From Wenzhouxiangella sp. (GTDB lineage Bacteria > Pseudomonadota > Gammaproteobacteria > Xanthomonadales > Wenzhouxiangellaceae), in assembly GCA_007121485.1 (NCBI GenBank), contig SKKM01000165.1, forward strand, positions 1 to 8,727: a stretch of 8,727 bases of DNA, given 5' to 3'. Of the stretch, positions 1 to 6,587 are shown in pieces. Below the pieces are notes generated by a model. The model was given only the letters and a program-made list of their open reading frames with translations. It ran no database searches and was not told where the DNA came from. Numbering within the stretch: the first letter of the stretch is position 1; each line of letters starts with the position of its first letter. Made by a program: the position numbers and the translations under genes.

Positions 1-1304
1 CCAACCTCGCCCGCCCGGCTTCCGGCCATCTGTACTTCAGCCTCAAGGACCAGCGTGCCCAGATCCGCTGCGCGTTGTTCCGCAGCAACGCCGGCGCCAT
101 CGGCTTCAAGCCCGGCAACGGCGACGAGGTGCTGGTCCGCGGGCGTCTGAGCCTGTACGAGCCGCGCGGAGACTACCAGCTGATCGCCGATGGGCTGCTT
201 GCGGCCGGAGCCGGCGCGCTGCAGCAGGCCTTCGACGCGCTGAAAAGAAAACTCGAGTCCGAGGGCCTGTTCGCTCAAGAACGCAAGAAACCGCTGCCGG
301 CCTGGCCGCGTCGCCTGGCCGTCGTCACCAGCCCCAGCGGGGCCGCCGTGCGCGACATCCTGCACGTGATCGAGCAGCGCTGGCCGCTGGCCGAGGTGCG
401 CATCTACCCGTCGCAGGTGCAGGGAGACCAGGCACCGGCTGAACTCGTGCACGCGCTGCGCGCCGCCGACCGTGACGGCTTTGCAGACGTCATCCTGCTG
501 GCACGCGGCGGCGGGTCGCTGGAAGACCTGTGGGCCTTCAACGACGAAACCCTGGCCCGGCTCATCGCCGGACTGGCCACGCCCGTGGTCAGCGGCGTCG
601 GGCACGAAACCGATTTCACCATCGCCGATTTCGTTGCCGACCTGCGCGCGCCCACCCCGAGCGCGGCCGCCGCGGCCGCGACCCCGGACGGGCCAGCGCT
701 CCTGCGTCAGATCAAGACCTTGCAGGCGCGCATTCACACCGCCGCCGAGCGCCACCTGGACCGACAGGCCCAGCGCCTCGATCATCTGGCGCGGCGACTC
801 CAGGCGCACAGTCCCGAGCGCCGACTGCAGGAACTGCAAACGCGGCACACGAGCCTGGCGCGGCGTCTGCGACGCGCCCTGCAACAGGTGCTGGCAAGAC
901 ATGCGCAGCACCTGCACGCCGCGCGCACCCGGCTGGACCAGGCCAGCCCGGCCCGACAACTGGAACGACTGGATGAACGCCGTCGGGCGCTAGGACAGCG
1001 ACTACAGCTTGCGGTCGAGCGCCACCTCGAGCGCTCGACGGCGAGACTGGTCACGCAGTCTCGAGCACTGGACGCCGTCAGTCCGCTGAAAGTGCTCGAA
1101 CGGGGTTACGCCGTGGTTCGCGATCTGGATGGAAACGCCCTGACCCGGGCCGACCAGTTCCAATCCGGCAAGGATGTATCACTGCTTTTCAGGCAGTTCG
1201 AGGTAGCCGCACGCATCACGAGTGATCCTGCCACGAAGACGCCAGACTCGGATACGGTGGCCAGGCCATCCGGTATGCCGTCGACCGGCTCCCCCGGCTC
1301 ATAA
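1..1304 (+). CDS. xseA: Exodeoxyribonuclease VII large subunit (5' end missing)
   Basis: Large, catalytic subunit of exonuclease VII, which with several XseB small subunits degrades single-stranded DNA from either end to oligonucleotides in the cytoplasm (repair and recombination). The frame is open from base 3 to the TAA at 1302-1304 (433 codons). It begins inside the N-terminal OB-fold (NLARPASGHLYFSLKD), which matches about residue 38 of E. coli XseA, so roughly 37 residues lie upstream and the TTG at 75 is not the start. The catalytic domain shows LYEPRGDYQL, the RGGGSLEDLW block (504-533) and GHETDFTIADFVADLRAPTPS (H codon at 603). A long Arg/Gln/Leu/Ala-rich coiled-coil region follows, as expected for XseB binding, and then the C-terminal SPLKVLERGYAVV motif (about 1080-1118). 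The run after PTPSAAA is all alanine where the family normally has Glu. The last ~30 residues are Pro/Ser/Thr-rich and probably disordered. xseB is not in the window. Confidence 0.97.
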   Translation, partial: NLARPASGHLYFSLKDQRAQIRCALFRSNAGAIGFKPGNGDEVLVRGRLSLYEPRGDYQLIADGLLAAGAGALQQAFDALKRKLESEGLFAQERKKPLPAWPRRLAVVTSPSGAAVRDILHVIEQRWPLAEVRIYPSQVQGDQAPAELVHALRAADRDGFADVILLARGGGSLEDLWAFNDETLARLIAGLATPVVSGVGHETDFTIADFVADLRAPTPSAAAAAATPDGPALLRQIKTLQARIHTAAERHLDRQAQRLDHLARRLQAHSPERRLQELQTRHTSLARRLRRALQQVLARHAQHLHAARTRLDQASPARQLERLDERRRALGQRLQLAVERHLERSTARLVTQSRALDAVSPLKVLERGYAVVRDLDGNALTRADQFQSGKDVSLLFRQFEVAARITSDPATKTPDSDTVARPSGMPSTGSPGS

Positions 1305-2243
1305 CAGCCCGATCTGACGCAGTCTTTCCAGCAAATAGCCGTGCGAGGTAATCGGCTCCGGGTAGCGGTTCGGCCGATCCCCGCGGATGCACTGCGCCAG
1401 CGTCTCGATCACGAAATCCGGATTGGGGTGCAGGAAGAACGGAATCGAGTAGCGCGGCTGGCGCGCCGCTGCGCCCGGCGGGTTGACGACCCGGTGCGTG
1501 GTCGAAGCGTAGACGTGGTTGGTCAGGCGCTGCAGCATGTCGCCGACATTGACCACGATGGTGCCCGGCAGGGTCGAGACCGCCACCCAGCGCTCGTCTC
1601 GGGTCAGGATTTCCAGGCCCTGCTCCCTGGACCCGATCAGCAGGGTGATCAGGTTGATGTCTTCATGCCGCGCGGCCCGCACGGCGCCTTCCGGCGCGTT
1701 GGCGATGGGCGGGTAATGAATGGGCCGCAGAATGGAGTTGCCGTAATCGATCTTGTCGGCGAACCAGTCGCGCTCCAGCCCCAGGTCCAGCGCGATCGCC
1801 GACAGCAGTTGCGCACCCAGCTGATCCAGGGCTCGGTACAGGGCCAGCGCCGCCGAGCGGAATTCCGGCACTTCGGCCGGCCACAAGTTGGGCAGCAGGA
1901 TGTCGGGAAAGGGATTGTCGCCCTCGACCTCGCGCCCGACGTGCCAGAACTCCTTGAGATCGGGTACGTCGTGATCCTTGGCCTGTTCCACGCCGAAGCC
2001 GGTATAACCGCGCGCCCCGCCTTTTCCGGGCAGCCGGTAGCCCTGCTTGACCGCTTCGGGCAGGGCGAAGAACTGCCTGAACACCGCGTAGCCGGACTCG
2101 ATCGTGTCGTCGGAAATACCGTGATCGCGAATACCGACAAAACCGAACTCGCGCCAGGCGCGCCCGATGCGATCGGTGAAGGCGCCCCGCTGCCCGTCGA
2201 ATTCGGACAGCGACAGAACGGGGATACCCGCAGCTTCATTCAT
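1299..2243 (-). CDS. 2-oxoglutarate/Fe(II)-dependent oxygenase, isopenicillin N synthase-like
   Basis: 314-residue non-haem iron dioxygenase of the isopenicillin N synthase/plant-type 2OG oxygenase superfamily. The N-terminal DIOX_N region runs from IPVLSL (residues 7-12) through WREFGFVGIRDHGI (30-43). The catalytic double-stranded beta-helix carries the facial triad H193-x-D195 (ARHEDINLITLL) and H250 (STTHRVVNPP). R264-x-S266 (PRYSIPFF) is the usual anchor for the 2OG carboxylate. All cofactor-binding residues are present, so it should be active, but the substrate cannot be read from the sequence. Soluble, with no signal peptide. The frame stays open further upstream inside glmM, but the ATG at 2243 overlaps the glmM TGA as ATGA, has GGAG 10 nt upstream and places the domain start correctly. 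Its TGA (1299-1301) touches the xseA TAA, giving a 6-bp convergent overlap. It is the last gene of a folP-glmM-oxygenase chain and is probably translationally coupled. Penicillin biosynthesis is unlikely because no partner genes are seen. Confidence 0.93.
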   Translation of the reverse strand: MNEAAGIPVLSLSEFDGQRGAFTDRIGRAWREFGFVGIRDHGISDDTIESGYAVFRQFFALPEAVKQGYRLPGKGGARGYTGFGVEQAKDHDVPDLKEFWHVGREVEGDNPFPDILLPNLWPAEVPEFRSAALALYRALDQLGAQLLSAIALDLGLERDWFADKIDYGNSILRPIHYPPIANAPEGAVRAARHEDINLITLLIGSREQGLEILTRDERWVAVSTLPGTIVVNVGDMLQRLTNHVYASTTHRVVNPPGAAARQPRYSIPFFLHPNPDFVIETLAQCIRGDRPNRYPEPITSHGYLLERLRQIGLL

Positions 2244-3586
2244 GAAGTCACCGCTCCGGCCACCACGGCGGCCAATTCGTCTGCAATCGCCCGCACTTCG
2301 TCCCCGTCCCGCCCCTCGACGGTGACGCGGACCACCGGCTCGGTGCCGGAAGGCCTCAGAATCACCCGCCCCTTGCCGGCCAGCCGCGCTTCGGCGTCCT
2401 CGACCGCGCGGGCCACGGCCGGGTCGCGCTGCAGGAGCGCGCGCGCATCGCCCGTGACCGGCACGTTGACCATGATCTGCGGGTACTTGTGCAGACCGGA
2501 CACCAGCGCCGCCAGCGATTGACGGCCCGCCGCCACGACCTCGACCACCTGCAGGGCGCTGACGATGCCGCAACCGGTCGAGGCCCGGTCCAGGCACAGG
2601 ATGTGCCCCGAGGTCTCGCCGCCCAGCACCCAGCCGTTCCTGACCAGCAATTCGTGGACATGCCGATCGCCCACCCTGCTGCGCTGAAACGGCACCTGCA
2701 TCCGGGCGAAAGCTTCTTCGAGGCCGAAGTTGCTCATCACCGTGCCCACCACCCCGCCGGCCAACTGGCCGGAGGCGCGGCGCGCCGTCGCCAGCAGGAA
2801 CAGGATCTGGTCGCCGTCGACCAGCTGACCCTCGTGGTCGACCAGCACGACCCGATCGCCGTCGCCGTCGAAAGCGATGCCGAGGTCGGCCCGCTCGGCG
2901 ATCACCGCGTCGGCCAGGCTTTGCGGATGGGTCGAGCCGCAGGCCTTGTTGATATTGAGCCCGTCCGGGCGGTCATGGATGCTCACCACTTCGGCGCCGA
3001 GTTCCCGGAACACGGCCGGGGCGATGCGATAGGTGGCGCCGTTGGCGCAGTCCAGCACGATCTTCAAGCCGTCGAAGCGCGTTCCCCAGGTCACCGTGCC
3101 CTTGCAGTATTCGATATAGCGCCCGACCGCATCGTCGATGCGCGCGGCCTTGCCCAGGCGGTGCGGCATGACCTGCTGCAGCGGCTGGTCCAGCGCGTCC
3201 TCGATCGCGGCCTGGACCTCGTCATCGAGCTTGAGTCCTTCGCCGGAAAAGAACTTGATGCCGTTGTCCTCGTAGGGGTTGTGCGAAGCCGAGATCACGA
3301 TGCCGGCGGCCGCGCCCAGGCTGCGCGTCAGGTGGGCGATGGCCGGCGTCGGCATGGGACCCAGCAGCAGGACATCGACGCCGGCCGCGGAAAACCCGGC
3401 TTCCAGCGCCGATTCGAACAGGTAGCCCGAGATTCGGGTGTCCTTGCCGATCACCACGGCGCAGCGCTCTTCGCTGCGCCCGGTCAGCACGCTGCCCGCG
3501 GCCCAGCCCAGCTTGAGTATGAACTCGACCGTGATCGGCGGCTCGCCGACCCGGCCGCGTATCCCGTCAGTCCCGAAATATTTCAT
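2240..3586 (-). CDS. glmM: Phosphoglucosamine mutase
   Basis: Interconverts glucosamine-6-phosphate and glucosamine-1-phosphate in the cytoplasm, the step before GlmU in UDP-GlcNAc synthesis for peptidoglycan and LPS. It has 448 residues, close to the 445 of E. coli. It opens with MKYFGTDGIRG. The phosphoserine loop is ISASHNP (S101 is the catalytic serine), the Mg-binding loop is D240-G-D242-G-D244-R, the sugar-specificity loop is GGETSGH (322-328) and the C-terminal phosphate-binding loop is RPSGTEP (411-417). In the segment after the sugar loop, STGCGIV has Cys339 where family members I recall have Asp (TGDGI). The ATG at 3586 is preferred over an in-frame ATG at 3595 and further upstream starts because AAAGGA lies 8 nt before it and it forms an ATGA overlap with the folP stop. 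The same kind of overlap couples its own stop to the oxygenase. folP-glmM order is conserved in gammaproteobacteria. Confidence 0.98.
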   Translation of the reverse strand: MKYFGTDGIRGRVGEPPITVEFILKLGWAAGSVLTGRSEERCAVVIGKDTRISGYLFESALEAGFSAAGVDVLLLGPMPTPAIAHLTRSLGAAAGIVISASHNPYEDNGIKFFSGEGLKLDDEVQAAIEDALDQPLQQVMPHRLGKAARIDDAVGRYIEYCKGTVTWGTRFDGLKIVLDCANGATYRIAPAVFRELGAEVVSIHDRPDGLNINKACGSTHPQSLADAVIAERADLGIAFDGDGDRVVLVDHEGQLVDGDQILFLLATARRASGQLAGGVVGTVMSNFGLEEAFARMQVPFQRSRVGDRHVHELLVRNGWVLGGETSGHILCLDRASTGCGIVSALQVVEVVAAGRQSLAALVSGLHKYPQIMVNVPVTGDARALLQRDPAVARAVEDAEARLAGKGRVILRPSGTEPVVRVTVEGRDGDEVRAIADELAAVVAGAVTS

Positions 3587-4443
3587 CCTCGGCATCCTTT
3601 GTTTTCGACCTGCTTGAGCGCCTGCCACACCTTCAGGGCGTCTACCGTCTCGGCCACATCGTGCACGCGAATGATCGCCGCACCCCGCTCGGCCGCCAGC
3701 ACGGCGGCGGCGACCGAGGCAGCAACGCGCTCATCCGGGCGTTCCCGGCCCGTGATCGTCCCCAGCATGGACTTGCGCGACAACCCGGCCAGCACCGGCA
3801 AGCCGAGTTCGGCAAAGCGCTCCAGCCCGGCCAGCAGTTCCAGATTATGCGCCAGCGTCTTGCCGAAGCCGAATCCGGGATCCAGCACCAGGCGCCGGCG
3901 CTCGACACCGGCCTGCAGGCAATCGCCGATGCGCGCCTGGAAAAACCCCAGAATGTCTGCAACCACATCAGTGTAGCCAGGTGAGCGCTGCATGGTGCGC
4001 GGCTCGCCCTGCATGTGCATCAGGCAGACGGACACGCCCAGCTCGGCTGCGGCCGTCACGGCCCCGGGCGCCTGCAGTGCGCACACGTCGTTGATCATGT
4101 CGGCGCCTGCCGCGACGGCCGCCCGCATCACCGCGGGCTTGCTGGTGTCGATCGAGATCGGTGCATCGGACCGGGCCCGGATGCCCTCGATCACCGGAAT
4201 CACGCGCTGGAGTTCATCGACCTCGCTGACCGGCTCGGCGCCGGGCCGCGTGGACTCACCGCCGATGTCCAGGATGTCGGCCCCCTGCTCGACCAGCTGC
4301 AGTGCGTGCTCGACGGCACGGTTCCGATCGGCGAACAGGCCGCCGTCCGAAAACGAATCCGGCGTCACGTTGACCACGCCCATGACCAGCGGTCGCGACG
4401 CGCCGACGGCGCTCAGGATGGCCTGGTTCAGATCCGTTCGCAT
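3583..4443 (-). CDS. folP: Dihydropteroate synthase
   Basis: Condenses 6-hydroxymethyl-7,8-dihydropterin pyrophosphate with p-aminobenzoate to give 7,8-dihydropteroate in folate synthesis, and is the target of sulfonamides. It has 286 residues (E. coli has 282). TIM-barrel motifs appear in order: NVTPDSFSDGG (25-35, first pterin/pyrophosphate loop), DIGGESTRPGA (59-69, second loop), SIDTSKP (97-103, with D99), MINDV (116-120), MHMQGEPRTMQ (142-152), DPGFGFGKT (188-196), the sulfonamide/pABA-contact segment SRKS (222-225) and RVHDV (259-263). No substitution in these motifs suggests drug resistance. The ATG at 4443 is the only reasonable start, but no clear Shine-Dalgarno precedes it. A TTGACC hexamer (4487-4492, minus) has only a poor -10 partner, so the promoter is uncertain. 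An upstream terminator separates it from ftsH, so folP probably begins its own transcript. Its TGA overlaps the glmM ATG by 4 bp. Confidence 0.98.
   Translation of the reverse strand: MRTDLNQAILSAVGASRPLVMGVVNVTPDSFSDGGLFADRNRAVEHALQLVEQGADILDIGGESTRPGAEPVSEVDELQRVIPVIEGIRARSDAPISIDTSKPAVMRAAVAAGADMINDVCALQAPGAVTAAAELGVSVCLMHMQGEPRTMQRSPGYTDVVADILGFFQARIGDCLQAGVERRRLVLDPGFGFGKTLAHNLELLAGLERFAELGLPVLAGLSRKSMLGTITGRERPDERVAASVAAAVLAAERGAAIIRVHDVAETVDALKVWQALKQVENKGCRG
3595..3600 (-). promoter_or_regulatory. glmM ribosome binding site inside the folP 3' end
   Basis: On the minus strand AAAGGA sits 8 nt before the ATG at 3586. For the alternative ATG at 3595 it would directly abut the start, with no usable spacing. 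This decides the glmM start in favour of MKYFGTDG. The site lies within the last codons of folP, which fits coupled translation through the ATGA junction. Confidence 0.7.
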
Positions 4444-4547
4444 GGCGAGGTCTGTGCTGGCGAGATGTGCCGCTGGCAGGCGCGCAGGTCAAGCGCTGCG
4501 GCAGGGACTGGAGTCGACATGGCGTTAGTCTATCGCGTCGTCGGGAC

Positions 4548-4581
4548 ACAAAAACGCCGGCGCTCAGGCCGGCGTTTTTGT
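4548..4581 (-). terminator. Rho-independent terminator after ftsH (near-symmetrical, could act on both strands)
   Basis: A perfect 14-bp inverted repeat: ACAAAAACGCCGGC (4548-4561) and its reverse complement at 4568-4581, with a 6-nt loop GCTCAG (4562-4567). The GC-rich stem core (CGCCGGC) is flanked by A5 on one side and T5 on the other, so either strand reads as stem plus U-tract. It starts 19 nt after the ftsH stop codon on the minus strand, the expected place for the end of the rlmE-ftsH message. No plus-strand gene reads into it from the left. Confidence 0.93.
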
Positions 4582-4599
4582 TCATCCGGGAGGGATGAC

Positions 4600-6519
4600 T
4601 CAGCCCGGGGCCGGCTGGCCCGACGGCTCTTCGTCGGAGTCGCCGCCGTTGAACGGACGCGGCGGCGGCGCCCCGTCGTTCCAGCCTTCCGGCGGATCCG
4701 GCTCGCGGCCTTCCATGATCTGGTCGATCTGCTTGACGTCGATGGTCTCGTAGCGCATCAGCGCCTGGGCCATGATCTCGAGCTTGTCGCGGTTGTCTTC
4801 CAGGATCTGCTTGGCGGTGTCGTAAGCCTGATCGATGATCCGGCGCACCTCCTTGTCCAGCTGGCGATGGGTCTCGTCCGAGATGTGCTTGTGCTGGGTG
4901 ACCGAACGGCCCAGGAACACTTCGTCCTCGTTCTCGCCATAGGCCAGCGGCCCCATGGTGTCGGACAGGCCCCACTTGGTGACCATGTTGCGCGCCAGCG
5001 AGGAGGCCCGCTCGATGTCGTTGGACGCACCGGTGGTCACGTTGTCCATGCCGTAGATCAGCTCTTCGGCCACGCGCCCGCCGAACAGGCTGGCCAGCTG
5101 CGAGTTCAGCTGCTTGCGCGTCATCGAGTAGCGGTCTTCCTCCGGCAGGAACATGGTCACCCCCAGGGCGCGCCCGCGCGGGATGATGGTGACCTTGTAG
5201 ACCGGGTCGTGCTCGGGCACGATGCGGCCGACGATGGCGTGACCGGCCTCGTGGTAGGCGGTCAGCAGCTTGTCTTCCTCGGACATGACCATGGACTTGC
5301 GCTCGGCGCCCATCATGATCTTGTCCTTGGCCATGTCGAAATGGGTCTGCTGCACGGTCTTGCAGTCCTGGCGCGCGGCAAACAGGGCCGCCTCGTTGAC
5401 CAGGTTGGCCAGATCTGCCCCGGAGAAGCCCGGCGTTCCGCGCGCGATCACGCGGGCATCGACGTTGTCGCCCAGCGGCACCTTGCGCATGTGGACCTTC
5501 AGGATTTGCTCACGACCCTTGAGGTCGGGCAGCGGCACCACGACCTGGCGGTCAAAACGACCCGGACGCAGCAGCGCCTGGTCCAGCACGTCCGGCCGGT
5601 TGGTGGCGGCGATCAGGATGATGCCTTCGTTGCCTTCGAACCCGTCCATTTCGACCAGCAGCTGATTCAGCGTCTGCTCGCGCTCATCGTGCCCGCCGCC
5701 GAGTCCGGCGCCGCGCTGGCGACCGACAGCATCGATTTCGTCGATGAAGATGATGCAAGGAGCGTGCTTCTTGGCGGTCTCGAACATGTCGCGCACCCGC
5801 GAGGCGCCGACCCCGACGAACATCTCGACAAAATCCGAACCGGAGATCGAGAAGAACGGCACCCTGGCTTCACCGGCAATGGCGCGAGCCAGCAGGGTCT
5901 TGCCGGTGCCGGGCGGACCCACCATCAGAATGCCCTTCGGGATATGGCCGCCGAGGCGCTGGAACTTGGCCGGCGAGCGCAGGAAATCGACCAGTTCGGT
6001 CACTTCGTCCTTGGCCTCCTCGCAGCCGGCGACGTCCTGGAAGGTCACCTTGACCTGGTCCTCGCCCTGCAGCTTGGCGCGCGACTTGCCGAAGCTCATG
6101 GCGCCGCCGCGACCGCCCATGCCGCCCTGCATCTGGCGCATGAAGTACACCCACAGCCCGACCAGCACCAGGACCGGCAACAGGCTGATCAGGATGTCGA
6201 CGACCAATGACCGCCGCTGCGGCGGGGCAGCATCGATTTCGACATCATTGTTGATCAAATCGCCCATCAGGCCCGGGTCGGCCGGGGCGGTAACGGTGAA
6301 GCGCTGACCGTCGCGGGCCTGGGCGGCGATCGTGCTGGTGCCGTTGCCTTCCTGAATGACCACGCTGTCGATGTTGCCGCGCCGGACCTCCGTCAGAAAG
6401 GTCGAATAGCTCATTTCCCGCGTCTGCTGCTCCTGCGGCTGCGAGTAATAGTTGAATACGCTCATCAGCACCATGGCGATGACGATCCACATCAGCAGGT
6501 TTTTCGCAAAATCGCTCAA
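4600..6519 (-). CDS. ftsH: ATP-dependent zinc metalloprotease FtsH
   Basis: Hexameric inner-membrane AAA+ protease that extracts and degrades misfolded membrane proteins and regulatory proteins; in E. coli these include sigma-32 and LpxC. 639 residues, near the E. coli length. Order: membrane helix 1 (about 7-25), periplasmic domain (about 26-104), membrane helix 2 (about 105-127), then Walker A GPPGTGKT (201-208), pore loop MFVG (233-236), Walker B IIFIDE (256-261), the second region of homology with arginine fingers in RPGRFDR (318-324), zinc site HEAGH (H423, E424, H427) and third ligand D501 in ASNDIE. The C-terminal ~35 residues are Pro/Gly/Asp-rich and probably disordered. The start is TTG at 6519: it aligns with the MSD of E. 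coli FtsH and has GGAG 7 nt upstream. Codon 4 is Phe, so the internal Met start possible in E. coli is absent. It lies 68 bp downstream of rlmE and ends at an intrinsic terminator. Confidence 0.99.
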   Translation of the reverse strand: MSDFAKNLLMWIVIAMVLMSVFNYYSQPQEQQTREMSYSTFLTEVRRGNIDSVVIQEGNGTSTIAAQARDGQRFTVTAPADPGLMGDLINNDVEIDAAPPQRRSLVVDILISLLPVLVLVGLWVYFMRQMQGGMGGRGGAMSFGKSRAKLQGEDQVKVTFQDVAGCEEAKDEVTELVDFLRSPAKFQRLGGHIPKGILMVGPPGTGKTLLARAIAGEARVPFFSISGSDFVEMFVGVGASRVRDMFETAKKHAPCIIFIDEIDAVGRQRGAGLGGGHDEREQTLNQLLVEMDGFEGNEGIILIAATNRPDVLDQALLRPGRFDRQVVVPLPDLKGREQILKVHMRKVPLGDNVDARVIARGTPGFSGADLANLVNEAALFAARQDCKTVQQTHFDMAKDKIMMGAERKSMVMSEEDKLLTAYHEAGHAIVGRIVPEHDPVYKVTIIPRGRALGVTMFLPEEDRYSMTRKQLNSQLASLFGGRVAEELIYGMDNVTTGASNDIERASSLARNMVTKWGLSDTMGPLAYGENEDEVFLGRSVTQHKHISDETHRQLDKEVRRIIDQAYDTAKQILEDNRDKLEIMAQALMRYETIDVKQIDQIMEGREPDPPEGWNDGAPPPRPFNGGDSDEEPSGQPAPG

Positions 6520-6526
6520 CAGCTTT

Positions 6527-6530
6527 CTCC
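6527..6530 (-). promoter_or_regulatory. ftsH ribosome binding site deciding a TTG start
   Basis: GGAG (extended GGAGAA) on the minus strand lies 7 nt before the TTG at 6519. This is near-ideal spacing and supports TTG as the true start. The next in-frame ATG is codon 10, inside the first membrane helix, and would remove the cytoplasmic N-terminus. A 7-nt direct repeat GAAAGCT flanks the site (6534-6540 and 6521-6527). Confidence 0.75.
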
Positions 6531-6551
6531 GCTAGCTTTCGTTAGGCCCAG

Positions 6552-6570
6552 CCTCGCATTGTACGCGAGG
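6552..6570 (-). repeat. Inverted repeat around a -10-like hexamer in the rlmE-ftsH gap
   Basis: CCTCGC (6552-6557) and GCGAGG (6565-6570) form perfect 6-bp arms around a 7-nt centre. Read on the minus strand the centre contains TACAAT (6563-6558), five of six matches to the sigma-70 -10 consensus, about 38 nt before the ftsH start. No convincing -35 is found 16-18 nt further upstream. No T-run follows, so this is not a Rho-independent terminator. It could be an operator over an internal ftsH promoter, an mRNA hairpin, or chance in GC-rich DNA. Confidence 0.4.
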
Positions 6571-6587
6571 GCGGGCACGCTCATTTC

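Noticed and set aside
472..993. Alternative plus-strand frames inside xseA.
   Set aside because: Low-complexity Arg/Pro/Ala translations typical of GC-rich out-of-frame reading, while the xseA frame carries all conserved motifs.
1341..2522. Plus-strand open frame of 393 codons opposite the oxygenase gene.
   Set aside because: Codon-aligned antisense shadow of the oxygenase. It has no ribosome binding site support and no recognisable domain.
2244..2597. A longer oxygenase reading from 2597 (118 extra residues).
   Set aside because: The extension lies inside glmM in another frame and is Arg/Gly-rich. The domain begins just after the ATG at 2243, which has an ATGA junction with glmM.
2489..3976. 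Plus-strand open frame of 495 codons opposite glmM.
   Set aside because: Same codon-aligned antisense register with glmM, no family resemblance, and glmM motifs are complete on the minus strand.
4444..4547. A sigma-70 promoter for folP (TTGACC at 4487-4492, minus strand).
   Set aside because: The hexamer 17 bp downstream, CACATC, is a poor -10 match, and no alternative pair is better, so I did not list it as a feature although folP needs a promoter after the terminator.
4015..6210. Plus-strand open frame of 731 codons opposite ftsH and folP.
   Set aside because: It lies codon-on-codon antisense to both genes, so a stop would need a TTA, CTA or TCA sense codon, all rare in this GC-rich DNA. 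The translation is His/Asp/Gln-rich with no recognisable domain, and ftsH motifs on the other strand are unmistakable.
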